Shown: piece after piece, positions 33,773 through 45,716 of the stretch
Layout of the letters: each line of letters begins with the position of its first letter
How positions within the stretch are numbered: the first letter of the stretch is position 1
Assembly: GCA_021234155.1 (NCBI GenBank)
Contig: JAJEKV010000001.1
Location: forward strand, 28,535,768 to 28,599,767
Length of the DNA stretch: 64,000 nucleotides
From: Isoetes taiwanensis
Taxonomy: Eukaryota > Streptophyta > Lycopodiopsida > Isoetales > Isoetaceae
Direction: 5' to 3'
Program-made: the position numbers and the translations under genes
Notes under the pieces: generated by a model
The model's database searches: none
The model's input: the letters and a program-made list of their open reading frames with translations, nothing else
Told to the model about the DNA's origin: nothing

Positions 33773-34914
33773 ATGCATCCCCTTTTCTCACAGGGGTGTT
33801 GCGGGCTTGGGATCATGTGCGTGTGCTCTTCCAGCTAGATTATGCCTCAGTTTATCACCACTCTTCTCCTTTCTTGTGGGTTCCTCTACCCCCTGCGCAC
33901 ATTGCCCTTGGCTGCCACCGTGCATGCTCGGACGCAGGCCCGTTGGAGGCGAGCTGCTATGCTCACCTTGGAGGATTGGTATTGGGGTGGTCAGCTAGCT
34001 TCGTGGGAGTTCTTTCGAGCTCGCTTTTGCCTGAGGGGCAGTGACCGGGCTATCTGGGAACAAGTGGCGAGGAGTATTCCGCTGCACATACCTATAGTCC
34101 CTCAGGATGATGTTGTGGTGCAGGTTTGGAAGATTCATCCGGATGTTGTGTCTTCTTGTTTTGTGCGGTCTTGTTACCGGGTGCTGGCTATTCATGACAC
34201 ACCGCCCCTTCGTGCAAGTGGTCTCTGCAGACTTCCGGGTTCTCGATGGCGCTTCGGTTTGGGCGTGGACATGGAGCTCACTTCCCCACCGAAGGTTAGG
34301 GTGCTTCGTGGCGTGTGGTGCACCACATATGTCGAGGTGAATGCCCTTGTGAGTCAGTTTAGGCCGGGTGTGAGCCCTCTCTGCCCTTGTTGTGGCCTTC
34401 ATCGTGAGACTGTGGAGCATTGTCTAGTTTTATGCCCTCACTTGCAGGCTGCCTGGGATTGGGTTAGGGCTCGGTTTCAGGTGAGATTGACTAGCCCAGC
34501 TTGATTCTTTGCCGTGTGTATCCCGTGCTTACGCTCTTGCGGAAGCAAGCCTTGCATCTGTGCGTGGCTTGGTTGGTGTGGCTGATTTGGAAGCGGCGGG
34601 GGTTGTGGATCTTTCAGGGGATTCAGCAGCCTGCAGCCTCTCTGATTCCTCGACTCAGGTACAAGCTATTTCAAAGCTTTCTGGTGTTCCCAGGATTGGT
34701 AGAGCGGAAGTTTGCCATTTGGCAGGACTTCTTGGGTGTTGTAGATGGTAATGGTCGGTTTGTACATCAGTAGTGTTGCAGTTTTTCTGTGAGTTTGTTG
34801 TGGAGTGTTGAGGTACCTCTTTGAGGCAGTTCTCTTTCCTCCTCACTTGCGTTGTAACATTACCATTCTTTTAATATATTGACGACACAGTTCTTCAAAA
34901 AAAAAAAAAAAAAA
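33773..34914 (+). mobile_element. LINE copy 2, strongly 5'-truncated, poly-A tail
   Basis: Homologous to 4246-5377 of the first LINE. It contains only the C-terminal part of ORF2 including the zf-RVT motif CPCCGLHRETVEHCLVLCP (about 34378-34440) and the same 3' UTR, then an 18-A tail (34897-34914). Small indels break the frame (33842-34504, then 34501-34773). AAAATGCA just before the start and again at the end of the poly-A run may be the target duplication, but it overlaps element sequence. Confidence 0.88.
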
Positions 34915-37900
34915 TGCAATGGAACTATCATAAATGTGTTATGATCATTCCTCTATAGCCTTGCTGTGTTGAAAAACACTTCAAGAGGTGTTCCTACATA
35001 CGATGACTTCATGTGGATCTTCAATTACCTTGAAACCATGCTTAACATACGCCCAAGCAAAATGGTATTGCATAAGTGGCAACATTTATGCCTAAAGAAA
35101 AGATGCTTTGGTCCCCTCCACCCTTAAGCATTAGGTATAATATGTCTTAAGATCCAAAACATTGATTGAATTTGGTAGCTCCCTTTGTATCAGGTTCTGC
35201 AACTCATGAATTTGTAACATTTGATTAATTATGGATCAATGCATGGCTTAACAAGCTTTGGTAGATTCCTTATGCTTCTTCAATTCCACCTGTTGACATG
35301 GCTCTGCTATATGCTCATCTAAATATTCTAGCATAGCCAACCTGTGGTCTAACGCTTCATTATCACTTGTCTTTGCATCATTCTTAGTGCTGGCAATTTT
35401 AAATGAACATGTAAAGTGGAATGCTTATCATATAAAAAATTGAAACAGAGAAAATCCATAGCATTCTTGTGGGTAATTTTGTGGGCTCTTATTAACTTGA
35501 AATGCCAAATCCTTTAATGAGAAGCTACTATCTTCTTGAAAATATTATTGAATGTCTTGTTGTAAATTCAGACTGACCATTTTCCTATGGATAATATGAA
35601 ATGCTCTACTTTGAAGGGCATAAGAATCCAATCGTCATACTAAATGTTTAGGAGTAAGAAACATTTACTTGATGTCATGTTTAAATTAATTGGTACATCT
35701 AGGAAGACTAAGATGATTTGGTTTATAGCAAAGGAAATAACAATTTTGCAACATTTGTGAAAGTAGACCTTGTGCCTATTATGAGTGAACTTACATGGGG
35801 TGGGGGCATAAGTAGCACACATGATTACAACTCCTTTTATGTGGCATTACCTTCTCCATCCTATATTCTAAATTAATTTGACGTTGTATACGGCTAGTCT
35901 ATGCACTAAATCGATGACCTAATTAGTTGAAATGGTTAGATCTATAATTAAAACATATCAACTTAGCTTTGAATGCCTCTCAACTATTAGGAATTGTTAT
36001 AAAGAGTTAGGCATTTGAACACGTGATTTTTTGTCAATTAAGCCAAGGGTGTATTGCAGTGCATAAGTCAAAACATTGTAAAGTCATACCTGCATATTAA
36101 ATGATTTGCTAATTAAATAGGTGCCCAACATGTCAATGGGGAGAATTAAGAATGTGAAAAACTAAACACCCTACACAAATGGCTAAATGTATACAAATGC
36201 ATTGCATATCAATTGTATCATGGTTCAAATCTTGTCATAGTTAATAAAGCCTATGAAATGTAGTAGAAACTACCGACATTTTTCAAAGGGATGACTTTTT
36301 ATTTGCAAGAAAATAAAGAAGAAACTAATTTAAAACAAAGAAAAAACAAATGTGGTCATGGTTGATTATGCCTGTGAAACATAGTACGCAGTATCGACAT
36401 CTTTTAGAGGGATACTTTTTGGCTTGCAAGAAACAGGAAAGAAACTAATTTAAAGCAAAGCAAAAACAAATTGACAAAGTGCAATGAATTAAGTACTTTA
36501 TTGACATAAAGGAAAGACAACCTTATAAAAATGCAAAGCTTTTAAGTATTCAATCTATGCAAACAAATCTTTTCATTTGAGTAATCAATCTCAACACATA
36601 TGGCCATTTTCAGGATGATGTGTTTAATGGGTGCAAGTGTAGACTGAGATAATTATGTTGTGGACAAAGGGTCAGAAGCTAAATACAAACATTCACCATA
36701 GCATGAAACCTGTGGGATTTGCCAACTATGTGCCTGGATTAATGTAAGCATAGCATCCTAGACCGCGATTCAGCTATAGATTGCAAGAATCCCAGATCAC
36801 AATTATACGTGTATGTCAGGTAGATGGACACCCGTTTTCTTTTCTGTGGCTATCCCCTAGCCCATTGGATTTGTTTCTTTTGCAATTCAAATGAGCAAAT
36901 ATTGATCTGTTTCTGCTGAAAGAACTAAAAAATTTTAGGACCCGAGCAGCACAGCTCTACAACATCACCTAGCAGCTTGTGCTCATCTATACTCCTCCAT
37001 GATCTCCTTGTGCTTGGTATCCATCACATTGCTTGTCTAAAGGAGCATGAATTCAGACAGCCTTCATGGGATGTCGTTATACATGCATGACTATAGAGGA
37101 TCAACCTATGTTTTTCCTTATTTAATCAGTTGAAGGAAAAAATGAAAAAATAGAAAAAAGAATTAACAAAGAAACAGCTAACATTTATCACCTTAATTAA
37201 GAAGAAAAGAGATATAACTCAGCAAGCATACTCAAGTCAGCCCATCAAAATAGGAGATTTAGTCTTATCACAACTATGGGATGTTGGCAAATGAAGCCTA
37301 GACATTTGCAACCATGTCTGCTGGTAACCTGGTAATTTGAAAAGCACAAATCAAAGAAGAAATTTTAGAAAATGAATGAAGAGCCAACTCATGTATTGGA
37401 CACTATGAGACAATGCAACAATGAATGGAAATGCAGCAACGATATGAAAAAAAGTACATGTATATGCCTATGTAGCATGATGTGAAGCAACAATAGAGGA
37501 AAAAAAAAACATCTAAGATCACAACACCAGCAGAAACATACAAATCATCACAAATCATCAGTCCATGTTTACATAGTGATCAAAGTCCTGGGCATTGATC
37601 AAAGGAAAGAAGGGAAATCAGAGAGAAAAATACCTCGAAATACTTGTTTCATCCAAGCATTGTCTCATCAATAATCAAGAAAGCACATCCACCAGCAAAT
37701 GCTCCTAAGCCTATTACTCAATTGCAAAGAATGATACATCTTGCACCAAAGTTCAACTTAGTTTCATTGCAACTCAATTCCAACTGGAATAAGAAGATAG
37801 TAAGGACTTAGCTAAATAGCAGGTACGACAAATCTTCAAGCTGCAAACATGTTTCAAAACAATCATGCATATAACTGGTTGTTGCATTTGCTACTTAGAC

Positions 37901-38386
37901 AATAGGTTATGACATGAACACCTGAAACATACAAAATAAGATGGTGCACAAAGATTACAACAATAGAAGAAGCCCTGCAAATTTGCAATCAAAGTAAGAA
38001 AGAATGAGCACTTGGAAGGGCATATCTATCAAGGAAAAGAAACAGCTGATTCAACAGGACCACTGGGCTACAGTGACAGCGCAAAAAGCTCACAACTTAA
38101 GTCAAAGAAGAAGGATGGATTTGTCAAGGGGCTCCTGTTTTGGTTGCTATTTTGTAAACCTTTAGTCCAGTCTTTTAAGGTATAACATAATAGCTTCAGA
38201 GGGAATGTTTCTGCTAGAGGTTCATTCTACAGCATAGATGGAGGTAGAGATGCAAAATCTTTGATCTACAGCAAATATCGAGTCCAAAAATCATTGTTCA
38301 GACCTGCGCACAAAACCCTACAGAAAGGGAAAAATACATCTTCAACCGAAGTGCAAATGATTAAAAATATTCCTCGCATGAATATC
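34915..38386. other. Gene-free stretch
   Basis: 3.5 kb of AT-rich DNA without coding signal, LTRs or transposase motifs. It contains one diverged tandem duplication at 36235-36475. Confidence 0.5.
36235..36475. repeat. Diverged tandem duplication, 121-bp period
   Basis: Two adjacent units starting TCATAGTT/TCATGGTT and ending in AAACTAATTTAAA(A/G)CAAAG... share most bases with small differences. Confidence 0.7.
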
Positions 38387-39740
38387 TAGCATAATAACAG
38401 GGGGTTACTTTTAGATTTTTATACGTTTTTTCACATGGTTTTTCTATGATTTCATTGTTGTATTCGTTGAGGTGTACTAAATAGTATTTCTAGAGTGCAC
38501 CCTTTATGGGCCGTTGATTTTCGTTGGTTGGAACAATCCGAGGGTTGTTGTCTTTCTCTGCATGTCTTTGTGCATGAACACTGCGCATGTGTATGCATGT
38601 GCATGTGCACATGCATGTGCATGTGTATGCATGTGCATGTGTACTGTGCATGTGCAAGTGCAAGTTCATGTGTGTGTGTGCATGTGTGCATGCGCATGTG
38701 TACTTGCCCTCTTGGATTCTTGTTGCCGGAGTGGATTTTTGCTACCACGATGTGGATTTTTTGCTCACACTTACAAAGGTATTTGTTTTTTAATGTTTCC
38801 TCAGTTAGCATAACGGTTTTTTTTACAAGGTATTGTTTTCCTGGTTCTACAATGTAGTGCTGCAAAACTCGCCTTTGTCTCCTTCCCTTTAGCTATTCTA
38901 AGATTTGCTGCAGATTCAAAAAGAGTTTAGAGTTTAGGCCCTCTGTTTGCTTTCAACTCTTGGATATTCCTGGCCTGTCGGATTGTTCATAGCAGCCAGC
39001 ATTTAGCTTCAATCAACAAACGGATTCTTGTGCACACAACATGCGGGATTATTCCACCCTTTTCCTCAATCATGCATTAGTCAAACAAAGGCCACAAGAA
39101 TGCATTTATATTGTAGGTTTGGAACTTTAATCGAACCAGAAAGTGAGTCATGCATTATCTTTAAGCTAGAGATGGATCATCCAAAATCACATGGATTGTT
39201 AAACAATAGTTTTATTGTGAAAGAGGAATAGCTGTAGCTGAAGTAACAATATGTGGAACGCTAACAGAGCAAGCTTGCTTCAAAACCTCTACTCTTGATC
39301 TTGCTTCACCGACCGCTTCTGAGGAGACCTACTCCACATCACCAAACTGGCTGATTCTCTTCACTTGTTAAACCAAAGCCAGGCAACCCGTGAGAAAGTA
39401 TTACTGGTTCTTTATGAACCTCACCAATTGTTACTGCAGATAACGTTGATGTTCATGCAATGGTTTGTGAATAAAACATTATTGTAGAGCATATCAATGT
39501 CAAAAGCTTTTATTTGATTCAATTTTATTTCGCAGGAACATAAATGGTAAATAAATTTGCTGCATTTGGTCAATTTTGGGTTGTTCATCCTCACTATAAA
39601 ATGCAGAGAGTTTGTGGTGTAATTAGATTACAAGTGTTTCTCGTGGTATTACATGCATAAGTGTTAAAGTTGGTACGTGAAGTTCATTCTTAATGCCCAA
39701 AGGCCTTTATTAGGGCCCGAAGGGCCCAAAATTTTTTTAG
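38387..39740 (+). mobile_element. Composite element copy B
   Basis: The head TAGCATAATAACAGGGGGTT and the next 130 bp or so resemble copy A at 12653. The tail GGGCCCGAAGGGCCCAAAATTTTTTTAG (39714-39740) matches that of copy A. The cargo is unrelated and includes a CA/TG-rich microsatellite. The block TAGCATAATAAC occurs at the left end and again at 39748-39759, right before the foldback arm. Confidence 0.5.
38582..38702. repeat. TGCATG/TGTGCATG microsatellite
   Basis: About 120 bp of interrupted TGTGCATG-type repeats. Open frames across it on both strands (Cys/His/Met-rich) are artefacts of the repeat. Confidence 0.85.
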
Positions 39741-39760
39741 TAATATATAGCATAATAACA

Positions 39761-40210
39761 ACCAACACATCACTACAATCAACATTAATTAACACAAACC
39801 ATTATATCCAATACATTTAAATTAACATCCCCCTAAAACCCCCTTTGGTTTGGGTGCATATTCACACGGGGGGGGTTACGTGAGGGGCGGCGAGCCCCCT
39901 AAAAACTTACAATACATGTACAAAATTAACACCATTAAGTACATTCCCTTAAACCTTATAGTATTTTGCAAAACTCAATATACAGTATACAAAAACTTGT
40001 ACATGCATACCCCACAAACGAGGATCGCTATGTACGGTCCAGATCAAGGAATATAGGGCAAATATGCCTATCCGACAGCTCTCGATGTCTGGAGTAACCC
40101 CCCGTGTGAATATGCACCCAAACCAAAGGGGGTTTTAGGGGGATGTTAATTTAAATGTATTGGATATAATGGTTTGTGTTAATTAATGTTGATTGTAGTG
40201 ATGTGTTGGT
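39761..40210. mobile_element. Foldback (MITE-like) element copy 2
   Basis: Inverted arms of roughly 115 bp (ACCAACACATCACTACAATC at the left, mirrored at the right). Both arms hold CCCCCTTTGGTTTGG-type and GTGTGAATATG-type words also found in copy 1 at 15104-15562. It is non-coding and again immediately follows a composite-element tail. Confidence 0.85.
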
Positions 40211-41284
40211 CAATGAAATGGCATTAAGAAGAAGGCAAAATTTGAGGCAGCAAAAACAAAATAAGGGTGCCTGCAAAAATATGATACCATCATGTTAAAG
40301 CCAAGACTCTCAGAACATACATTGACCTGGACCTTGAATCCTAGATAAAAAAAATGATGGTATCACCTTGCATCAATAAAAAATCTAAGGCTAAGCGTTA
40401 TCTAAAAAACTAAATTTGCTTCTAGCTTCTATTTGCAGAAGAATGCAAGAAGAAAAGTGGTGGTTCTGCACTTTTGATTCTTAGAATTTTGATGCACTTT
40501 TAAACACAAATGGCATGAAATACTTACACCTATGATGCTGCCTTTGATGCTGCTCCTGCTCTTAGTGGAAGATCAATGACTCCAAGTTGTTAATGAACGA
40601 CTCCTACAGGTTAGGTTAAAATCCAGCAAACAAAGAAAATAATGAGAAGAAAAGGCTCACCCCGAAATGCAAGATCCGGCCCATCTTAAGAACTTGTGCA
40701 AAAACAGAGTAATTCTGAGGCGCCCAAGTCCTAAAGCGCCAAAACGTAAAGTAGATGAAGCGAAAATCTCGAGCTTAAATTTCTTCTACACGAATACAGA
40801 GAGGAAAGAAATGGTCGGTCGGATTCAAAATTCGCATAGGTGGCCGGTCAAATTCAAAATCCGCATAGGTGTCCCGCAAGCAGCAGAGGGAATGCCGCAT
40901 CCGGCGTTACATGCGGCGTTCCGAGCGCAAAAACCAAAGCCCTTCCTTTTTAAAAAAGAAGATGGAACTTCAAAACTAGCCTGCACACATGCAATTCCAT
41001 CTACCTTCTGTTGTTTTTCCAAACTCGTAAAAAACAGTTAAGAAGCATTCTGCTTTATCCTCTAATGGCGTCGCGCCACATGGCATGTTTCAAATCCAAG
41101 AATGTTACTGAAAATTTTTTGTTCTGCGACGAACTGCAAGGCCGGCTGTTCCGGCATTTCTATCCAACATCCTCACGATTTACCCATCATTCCGGGGCTT
41201 TTACCATGCATTCCAAGCATCTACCAAGCATTCCAGAATTTTGACTTGCCGCAGAATGCTTCTTTACTGTCTTCCACATTATAA
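40211..41284. other. No gene seen
   Basis: Open frames at 40667-41041 and 41011-41244 lack recognisable motifs. The sequence becomes GC-richer toward the hairpin cluster. Confidence 0.35.
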
Positions 41285-41385
41285 GAAAGGCGATCTACAT
41301 GCCTTTCCTGGCATGTCAACAGGGCTCCGCGCTTCGCGCGTCGCCCTGTTTCCATGCCAGGAAAGGCATGTAGATCGCCTTTCCT
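41285..41385. repeat. Long hairpin with GC-rich tip (first of a cluster)
   Basis: Arms of about 40 bp (AAAGGCGATCTACATGCC and its mirror) are almost perfectly complementary, with a small mismatch near the CATG/ACAGGGC junction. The 17-base tip is TCCGCGCTTCGCGCGTC. Confidence 0.88.
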
Positions 41386-41399
41386 GTATACGTAAAGGA

Positions 41400-41612
41400 C
41401 GGTTAGGCTGCATTCAGCCTTATCCGCCAGTGGAATGATGACACGTGGCAAACATTATATTTGTGGATGTCACCTGCCACGTTTGTTGGTCGACATTCTG
41501 TTTTTTTGTCGACATTCTGTTTTTTTTGCTCGCGCGCTGCTCTGTATTCTGCAACAAAACAATCTATGCCGTCCACGTGGCAAAGATCGATGGCTGAATG
41601 CAGCCCAACCGA
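41400..41612. repeat. Spaced inverted repeat
   Basis: GGTTAGGCTGCATTCAGCC near 41401 is mirrored by GGCTGAATGCAGCCCAACC near 41592, enclosing about 170 bp. ACGTGGC words lie inside. Confidence 0.75.
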
Positions 41613-41626
41613 CCTTCATGTTAATC

Positions 41627-41724
41627 GAATGGCCCGGGGGCTTGATTCAGCCTTGATCAAACCGCCCTCGCCTCGCTCGCGTTGACCGGTTTTCTGCTTG
41701 GGAATCAAGCCCAGCGGGCCATTC
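41627..41724. repeat. Hairpin with GC-rich tip (third of the cluster)
   Basis: GAATGGCCCGGGGGCTTGATTC at the left pairs with GAATCAAGCCCAGCGGGCCATTC at the right. The tip is rich in CGCCTCGCTCGCG. Confidence 0.8.
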
Positions 41725-42539
41725 CCTTATACGAAAGTTACTTCAATCATCATTTAAGTTTGTAATTTGTTCTATGCGTAAGCTTTGTTTATTAGATATT
41801 GTATTTGTTTATACATACTTAGAAAAAGAATGACATTTTAAAGCAAGTAATCCAGTTTGTCAGACATAAGGAAGAAAGTATAAGTATTGTAATTTCTTGG
41901 CCCTGATCTATACATCTACATTATGGAGGTAGTCTCAGTGAAAAAAACGTTGTATGTCGTCTTTGAAGCTAGCATCTTTGTTGGGACAAGTGTTCCTATT
42001 TCAGTCAAACGTAAATTTTCAAGAATTGTCTTAGAGTAAATTTATTGTCTCAACTTTTCGGTTCCAAAAATAAACAAAAAAATTCCAAAATGTCCAAATT
42101 TGAAATCAGAAATTGATTTCCGATGCAAGCTGGCCCTCGAAGGCGAACTCTGGGATTAGCAATCTCTGCACAAAATTACTCTTTAGCGGCACCTACATAA
42201 CCGAAGGAGGCACTCTAGGCCAGCAGGAGGAGCTTTGCCTTTGCGACCTCTGTTGGTTTGGGAAAACCCTAGAGGTTAGACATTTGGAGACAGTGCCATT
42301 GTTTTTTGCATCAACTTTTTTAGAAGCCTGGTTCTGATGCCTAGCAATGCAGAGCCTGAGCTTTAGGATTTGAGGCCTCTGTTCTTGACAACAAACAGTA
42401 GTTTGTTCTTGCCACCATTTTTCTGCCTTTCAAAAACGTCTATCAATTCAAATACTAGCTTCGCCACTGCAGCACATGGCTCTGAAAAGCTTGATCTGAT
42501 TCATAATATCTAAGTAGAAGGGTAAATTGGGTCTATGGT
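41725..42539. other. No gene seen
   Basis: AT-rich sequence between the hairpin cluster and the chromovirus LTR. Open frame 42113-42337 shows no motif. Confidence 0.4.
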
Positions 42540-44077
42540 TGTGACGTCCCCTACTTCTTCTATGATGCTCCCATCGTATCAGAAGGCGGAGTTCATCCCC
42601 CTGACAGCCAAACTAGCAGGGGCCATCCACTTGACGCCAATCCCAAGAACTGGGTCAGTGAGGAAGAGTGGATGGGTCATTTGCCCCGTCTTCCTTCAGG
42701 ATCGACCCAGCTGCGGAAGCGCGAATAAACATGAGCACATGACATCAATACATCAATAAAGTCACCTCGAAGGATGAATACATCATAACATAACGTGAGT
42801 AACAACATCAACATAAATAATAGCAACAAAAGGGTATCCTACCCAGGGCTCAGACTCATGGGGAAACGACTGACGGCTTGGGTCTCCAGAAGTCAATGTA
42901 GACCAAATTCATGGCAAATGGATTGAGCTGGCATAAGAACATGGCTGTTGGGTAGTCCACTCCATCCGCCCCTCCCATGCACACTTTGCAGAGTAGGTTG
43001 AAAAGTCTTGGGACCGGACCGTAGCCTGCCGGGTGCATAGCCAAGAGAGCTACTACTGGGTTGCATCTCCCCAATCCCGATGAGGCAGGAGAAGAGTCAC
43101 CTCCCCCCTAGAGGCATGCATGCCCATCACAGGCGGCTAGAGGGCCACTGCCCGTATTCGACTTGAACCTCATTGAAGGTGACGCATCACCCAAGAGGTG
43201 TCGAGCTCATGCCTTGCTCACACACAGTGGAAAACCATTAAGCCTAGCCCACTAAGATCCCTGGTAGGCTTTACACACCAGAGGGATCAATCAGTGATGG
43301 GACAAGTCCCCCTTATTCCACCAGTCTAGCCCCGCCACTCACAACCAGGCGGGCTCTTGTACACGGGCCGCATTAATTGGGAGTTAATGAGGCTATCTAG
43401 ATACATCAACTACTGAGGCTTTCAGGGTCTCTATCCCCCTTCCCAATACACAGGAAAGCATCTATGAAAGAACATCATCATCGTCAAAGACTGAAATATA
43501 GAATAACATCTAATCTATCTACCTAAACATCTATCGTTAGGTTCCTTTGTTAGGGCTTGTGATCTCAGAATCTATAAGGCCTCTAAGGCTGAACTAACAT
43601 CCTAAACCAACTCATTGCCAGTCTAAAAGTCGGCATTGCACAACAGAATAACCATTTACCTTATCCCTGACTTGCTCCAGCTCCTCGAAATGCGTCCATG
43701 CCTTCGTTCAGGCTGAAGGCAGCTGCTCCTGGAAGATCTGTTATGCAAATGCCTTATCGGCGCCTGGCAATGCAAACTAGGATCTTGGCTTGGTCGGAAT
43801 GGCCCAAGAAAGCCAAAATGTGAAAAGAAAAAGGTTTAGGGTTTCCTCTTTGGTTCCTTATATGTGTGAACTTAGGTTAGAAGGGACCAAATGGGGTGTT
43901 GCCACTCTTGGCAAGGGGGTTTTTAGTTGTATATGTTTAATATACATGCACAACATACGAGGTTGCCCCCTAGGTGCAACCCTTTACGGCTCTCACGTAC
44001 TTGTCATGCTGACATGTACGTGTGACGTGGCAGTATAATATACGTATTCGGATCGTATGTTATACTGGAACGTCACA
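42540..44077 (-). repeat. 3' LTR of the chromovirus-type gypsy element
   Basis: About 1,538 bp bounded by TGTGACGT and ACGTCACA, an extended inverted terminus. On the coding (minus) strand it follows the pol frames. A polypurine tract lies just inside it (44078-44092, minus AAGGTGGGGAGAT), so this is the 3' LTR. The 5' LTR is not present at the other end. Confidence 0.8.
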
Positions 44078-44092
44078 ATCTCCCCACCTTGA
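44078..44092 (-). other. Polypurine tract
   Basis: Minus-strand AAGGTGGGGAGAT abuts the LTR start TGTGACG. It would prime plus-strand DNA synthesis. Confidence 0.7.
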
Positions 44093-44770
44093 ATTGATGC
44101 TGTCCTTAGCATCCCGCGTCTTCCCACCTTGGAAACCTGCATACCCTGCAATTACATTTGATACATATAATTTTACAACATAATTATCCCAACACATCCT
44201 TGTTTAATATCATACTATGATAAGAGGTTCTTTCATCCTCTTGCTTTATCGTCTATTATTCACAAAATTTTGTAGCTTACACCATTATCATTAATATAGT
44301 TTCAAAAATATTCTCTAATTAAGGTTCCATATCGTTTCCTTACAACACATTATGACAAAACATGTGTGGCAAGTCTTCGCAGTGCGACCTTCCTGCCGCT
44401 AGACTCTCCTATTGGCCTGCAGGTCCAACACTACGTCAGTATACATTTAATTATTATAAAGTTAGTTGTTAGGGAACCACCCATTAATTACAATTTATAT
44501 GGATGCAAGGCTAATCTCCCAGCGTAGGAAGATTATGTTTCTTCCATCTTGGCCGTGGAGATAGCGCCCTATCATGCCTAGGATGATCGCTCATGCCTAC
44601 ACCTTTAGTTATCTTTGGCGTAAAGGGTGGCATCCTTCCCGTATTAGGGCGTGAAGGATGGCGTCCTTCCCGTGGTAGGCATTGACTAGAGGTGCTTTCC
44701 TATCAATGCATGCCTGAATGACCTCTTATCTCTCAAGGTCATCTACTTCCGTGGGATGGAAGTAGACTTT

Positions 44771-45238
44771 TTAATCTACCTTCCACTTACCTATCGGATC
44801 GGTGTCGATTACTTCGGTGACGAGCTGACCCTTGCATTGCTCCATGAATTGGGGGTACTGCTTCTCCAAATCTGATTGTAGTACCCACGTAGCGTCCTCC
44901 ACAGGTAAGTGCGTCCATTTCACTAGGTATTGGAGAAATTGGAATCTTCTTGTCTTCTTATAGGCCCTGTCAAGAAGAACCTCTGGGACGATTTCAAACT
45001 GGTCGTCAGTCATTTCCAGTAACTCAGTTGTCTCCAATACTTCCTCTGGATTAGGAGTGTGCCTCTTTAGGAGACTTACATGGAAGACCCTATGGATTTT
45101 AGATGTGCTGGCAGGTCCAATTTGTAGGATTGGCTTCCTACTCTTTTGGTTATCCTGAATGGCCCAGTCCATTTTGGAGCAAGCTTCTTGCAGTTGCCGA
45201 TACGGAGCTTGGCCTGCTTCACCTTGATCTTTAACCAT
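44771..45238 (-). pseudogene. Integrase C-terminus with chromodomain
   Basis: The 155-codon frame ends pol. It contains FHVSLLKRH, typical of the integrase C-terminal GPY/F-side region, and then a chromodomain: PEVLLDRAYKK, QYLVKWTHLPVEDATWV, LEKQYPQF. This identifies the element as a chromovirus, in which the chromodomain is thought to steer insertion to marked chromatin. The frame stops at 44771 and is detached from the integrase core by frame changes near 45240-45480. Confidence 0.85.
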
Positions 45239-45478
45239 ACATTGTCTCCCATCTGAAATTCCCTTACTGTCCTGTGCTTATCGGCTATGCTTTTCTGTCT
45301 ACTTCTCGTTGCTAAGGTATCCTCTTACCTCCTCCACTAGCTGCTGCATATCCGATAACATATGCTGGGAGACTTCCACTTTTGACACTGGGTTGTGCCA
45401 AATATCTGGGGTAAGACACTGATACCCATAATTAATCATGAAAGGAGACATCTGGGATGACTCCTGCTTTGTGCTGTT

Positions 45479-45706
45479 CTAGGCGAACTCCACTAAGTGG
45501 ATGAAATCATCCCACTTAGACTGTTTGTTCCACACATAATTCCTTAGCATATCTTCAATGATCCGATTGGTTCTCTCCGTCTGACCATCCGTCTGCGGGT
45601 GGTATGCTGTGCTCATGGAGATCTTCATCTGAATGGTGGTAAACAAATCCTGCCAGAATGCACTCATGAATTTAGAGTCTCTATCCGAGATTATTTCCCT
45701 CGGCAT
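45479..45706 (-). pseudogene. Integrase catalytic core, second half
   Basis: Contains IISDRDSKFMSAFW (second catalytic Asp), AYHPQTDGQTERTNR (catalytic Glu region) and a following helix. It is separated from the first half by a frameshift near 45712. Confidence 0.88.
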
Positions 45707-45716
45707 CCCATGGAGT

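Noticed and set aside
38452-38865. Cys/His/Met-rich proteins on both strands
   Set aside because: Produced by a TGCATG microsatellite. Length and composition follow from the repeat.
42113-42337. 74-codon plus-strand ORF before the chromovirus LTR
   Set aside because: Chance length. No motif, repeat or promoter context.
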